DNA from: Pseudomonadota bacterium
GTDB taxonomy: Bacteria > Bdellovibrionota > Bacteriovoracia > Bacteriovoracales > Bacteriovoracaceae
Length of the DNA: 6,284 nucleotides
Reading direction: 5' to 3'
Assembly (NCBI GenBank): GCA_021299675.1
Contig: JAJTIF010000116.1
Span: 1 to 6,284 of the forward strand
Shown here: piece after piece, positions 5,856-6,284 of the stretch
Layout: every line of letters starts with the position of its first letter
Numbering within the stretch: position 1 is the stretch's first letter
Notes under the pieces: model-generated
Database searches by the model: none
Seen by the model: only the letters and a program-made list of their open reading frames with translations
Told to the model about the DNA's origin: nothing
Program-made: the position numbers and the translations under genes

Positions 5856-6137
5856 CGTAAGAATATCCCAGAACATCCTGAAGTCACCCATCAGCGAATA
5901 GAGCGGATGCTTGAATGTGGCCGGGCGATTCTTTTCGAAAACAAAATGCCCAATCCAAGCAAAACCGTAACCCACAACAGGTGTCAGAGGAAGGAGTCGA
6001 AAATCTCGTGTGATGAAGCTGGCCGCGAGAATAAAAATCACAAAACTTGTACCTACAAAATGCAAACGGCGAGACACAAGGTTTGAGTGCTCTTGGAGGT
6101 AGAAGGGGTAGAATTCTTTAAAGCTATTAAATTTCAT
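5835..6137 (-). CDS. DUF962 / Mpo1-like membrane protein (PF06127)
   Basis: Small inner-membrane protein of exactly 100 residues. Its sequence follows the bacterial DUF962 pattern closely: FYPFYLQEHSN (9-19), RRLHFVGTS (23-31), a hydrophobic pair at about 27-43 and 47-64, GYGFAWIGHFVFEKNRPATF (56-75) and HPLYSLMGDFRMF (77-89). The histidines H17, H26, H64 and H77 are the conserved metal-ligand candidates. The yeast relative Mpo1 is an Fe(II)-dependent dioxygenase that shortens 2-hydroxy fatty acids by alpha-oxidation. Bacterial short forms are mostly uncharacterised, so a lipid-oxidising role is inference. The start ATG 6137 gives the normal family N-terminus; only a weak GAGAG lies directly before it. 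The gene is convergent with the exporter operon and overlaps it by three bases at CTAG. No functional link to the exporter is evident. Confidence 0.9.
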   Translation of the reverse strand: MKFNSFKEFYPFYLQEHSNLVSRRLHFVGTSFVIFILAASFITRDFRLLPLTPVVGYGFAWIGHFVFEKNRPATFKHPLYSLMGDFRMFWDILTKKIPAF

Positions 6138-6143
6138 CTCTCT

Positions 6144-6171
6144 ATTTTACCGCAGATTTACGGTGGGACAA
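6144..6171 (-). promoter_or_regulatory. Candidate promoter of the DUF962 gene
   Basis: On the minus strand TTGTCC (6171-6166) and TAAAAT (6149-6144) are spaced by 16 bases, with four of six and five of six matches to sigma70 consensus. The predicted transcription start falls at or next to the A of ATG 6137, which would make the messenger leaderless or nearly so. It was found by eye, and the spacing to the start codon argues for caution. Confidence 0.3.
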
Positions 6172-6238
6172 GCCCAAGATTTCAAAGACTTAAACATTTT
6201 CGCTCAGGTATTTACCCAGGCAAACCGATAAGCTCTTC

Positions 6239-6284
6239 ATGAGGGTCCCTCTTTGTCTCAATCTCTTATTAGCATCAACTGCGC
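6239..6284 (+). CDS. Possible start of a secreted protein or lipoprotein running off the right edge
   Basis: ATG 6239 opens a frame reading MRVPLCLNLLLASTA to the window end: a basic residue followed by a hydrophobic stretch with small residues, as in a Sec signal peptide. This would be divergent from the DUF962 gene, with about 100 bases between them for promoters. No strong Shine-Dalgarno site is visible. A rival reading exists on the minus strand: an open frame enters from the right edge (6282) and ends at TAA 6190, reading 30 residues with the ending LGKYLSENV, and could be the tail of another gene. Only 46 bases of the plus-strand frame are visible, so this is a weak call. Confidence 0.25.
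   Translation, partial: MRVPLCLNLLLASTA

Noticed and set aside
6241..6251. Palindrome GAGGGTCCCTC, considered as an operator or hairpin
   Set aside because: Five-base arms around a single central base are easily due to chance, with no repeat copy nearby.
6190..6282. Minus-strand open frame of 30 residues entering from the right edge
   Set aside because: It is too short to judge and shows no recognisable domain. It is kept only as an alternative to the plus-strand signal-peptide reading.

Overview
The window reads as ordinary, gene-dense chromosome of a Gram-negative-type bacterium with roughly balanced GC. There are almost no spare bases between genes. A bdellovibrio-like or other deltaproteobacterial-grade host would fit the gene mix (EttA, an RlmI-like methyltransferase, a PF06182-type ABC exporter and a bacterial Mpo1-like protein), but this is only an impression and the sequence does not prove it. 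I see no tRNA, rRNA, CRISPR array, insertion sequence, integrase or phage gene.

Left part (1-1755, minus strand): the N-terminal half of the ribosome-associated ABC-F ATPase EttA runs off the left edge. Upstream of it on the same strand lies a four-helix membrane protein. Its topology and C-terminal domain resemble the TadB/TadC/GspF platform proteins of pilus and type II secretion machines, but no other pilus gene is in view. From about 1756 to 1860 lies a short divergent intergenic region with a candidate plus-strand promoter.

Centre (1861-5838, plus strand): one compact block of five genes, probably an operon. It begins with a small unknown helical protein, then a PUA-plus-Rossmann methyltransferase of the RlmI/RlmK type (COG1092). 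A three-gene ABC-2 exporter follows: an ATPase (COG4586-like) and two six-helix permeases of the PF06182 type (COG4587/COG3694-like). The three exporter genes all start at GTG and overlap the gene before them by 10, 4 and 4 bases, so they are probably translationally coupled and made in fixed proportion. The substrate cannot be told from the sequence. The block ends at a hairpin with a seven-T tract inside the last codons.

Right part (5835-6284): a small membrane protein of the DUF962/Mpo1 family lies on the minus strand, tail-to-tail with the second permease, and a single CTAG supplies both stop codons. Beyond it are about 100 bases of presumed divergent promoter region and possibly the first 15 codons of a secreted protein leaving the right edge.

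I do not see a clear undescribed system. The points most worth a second look are the methyltransferase that lacks the usual m5C cysteine, the isolated TadB/C-like protein, the terminator embedded in two convergent genes, and the AT-rich hairpin just upstream of the exporter genes.
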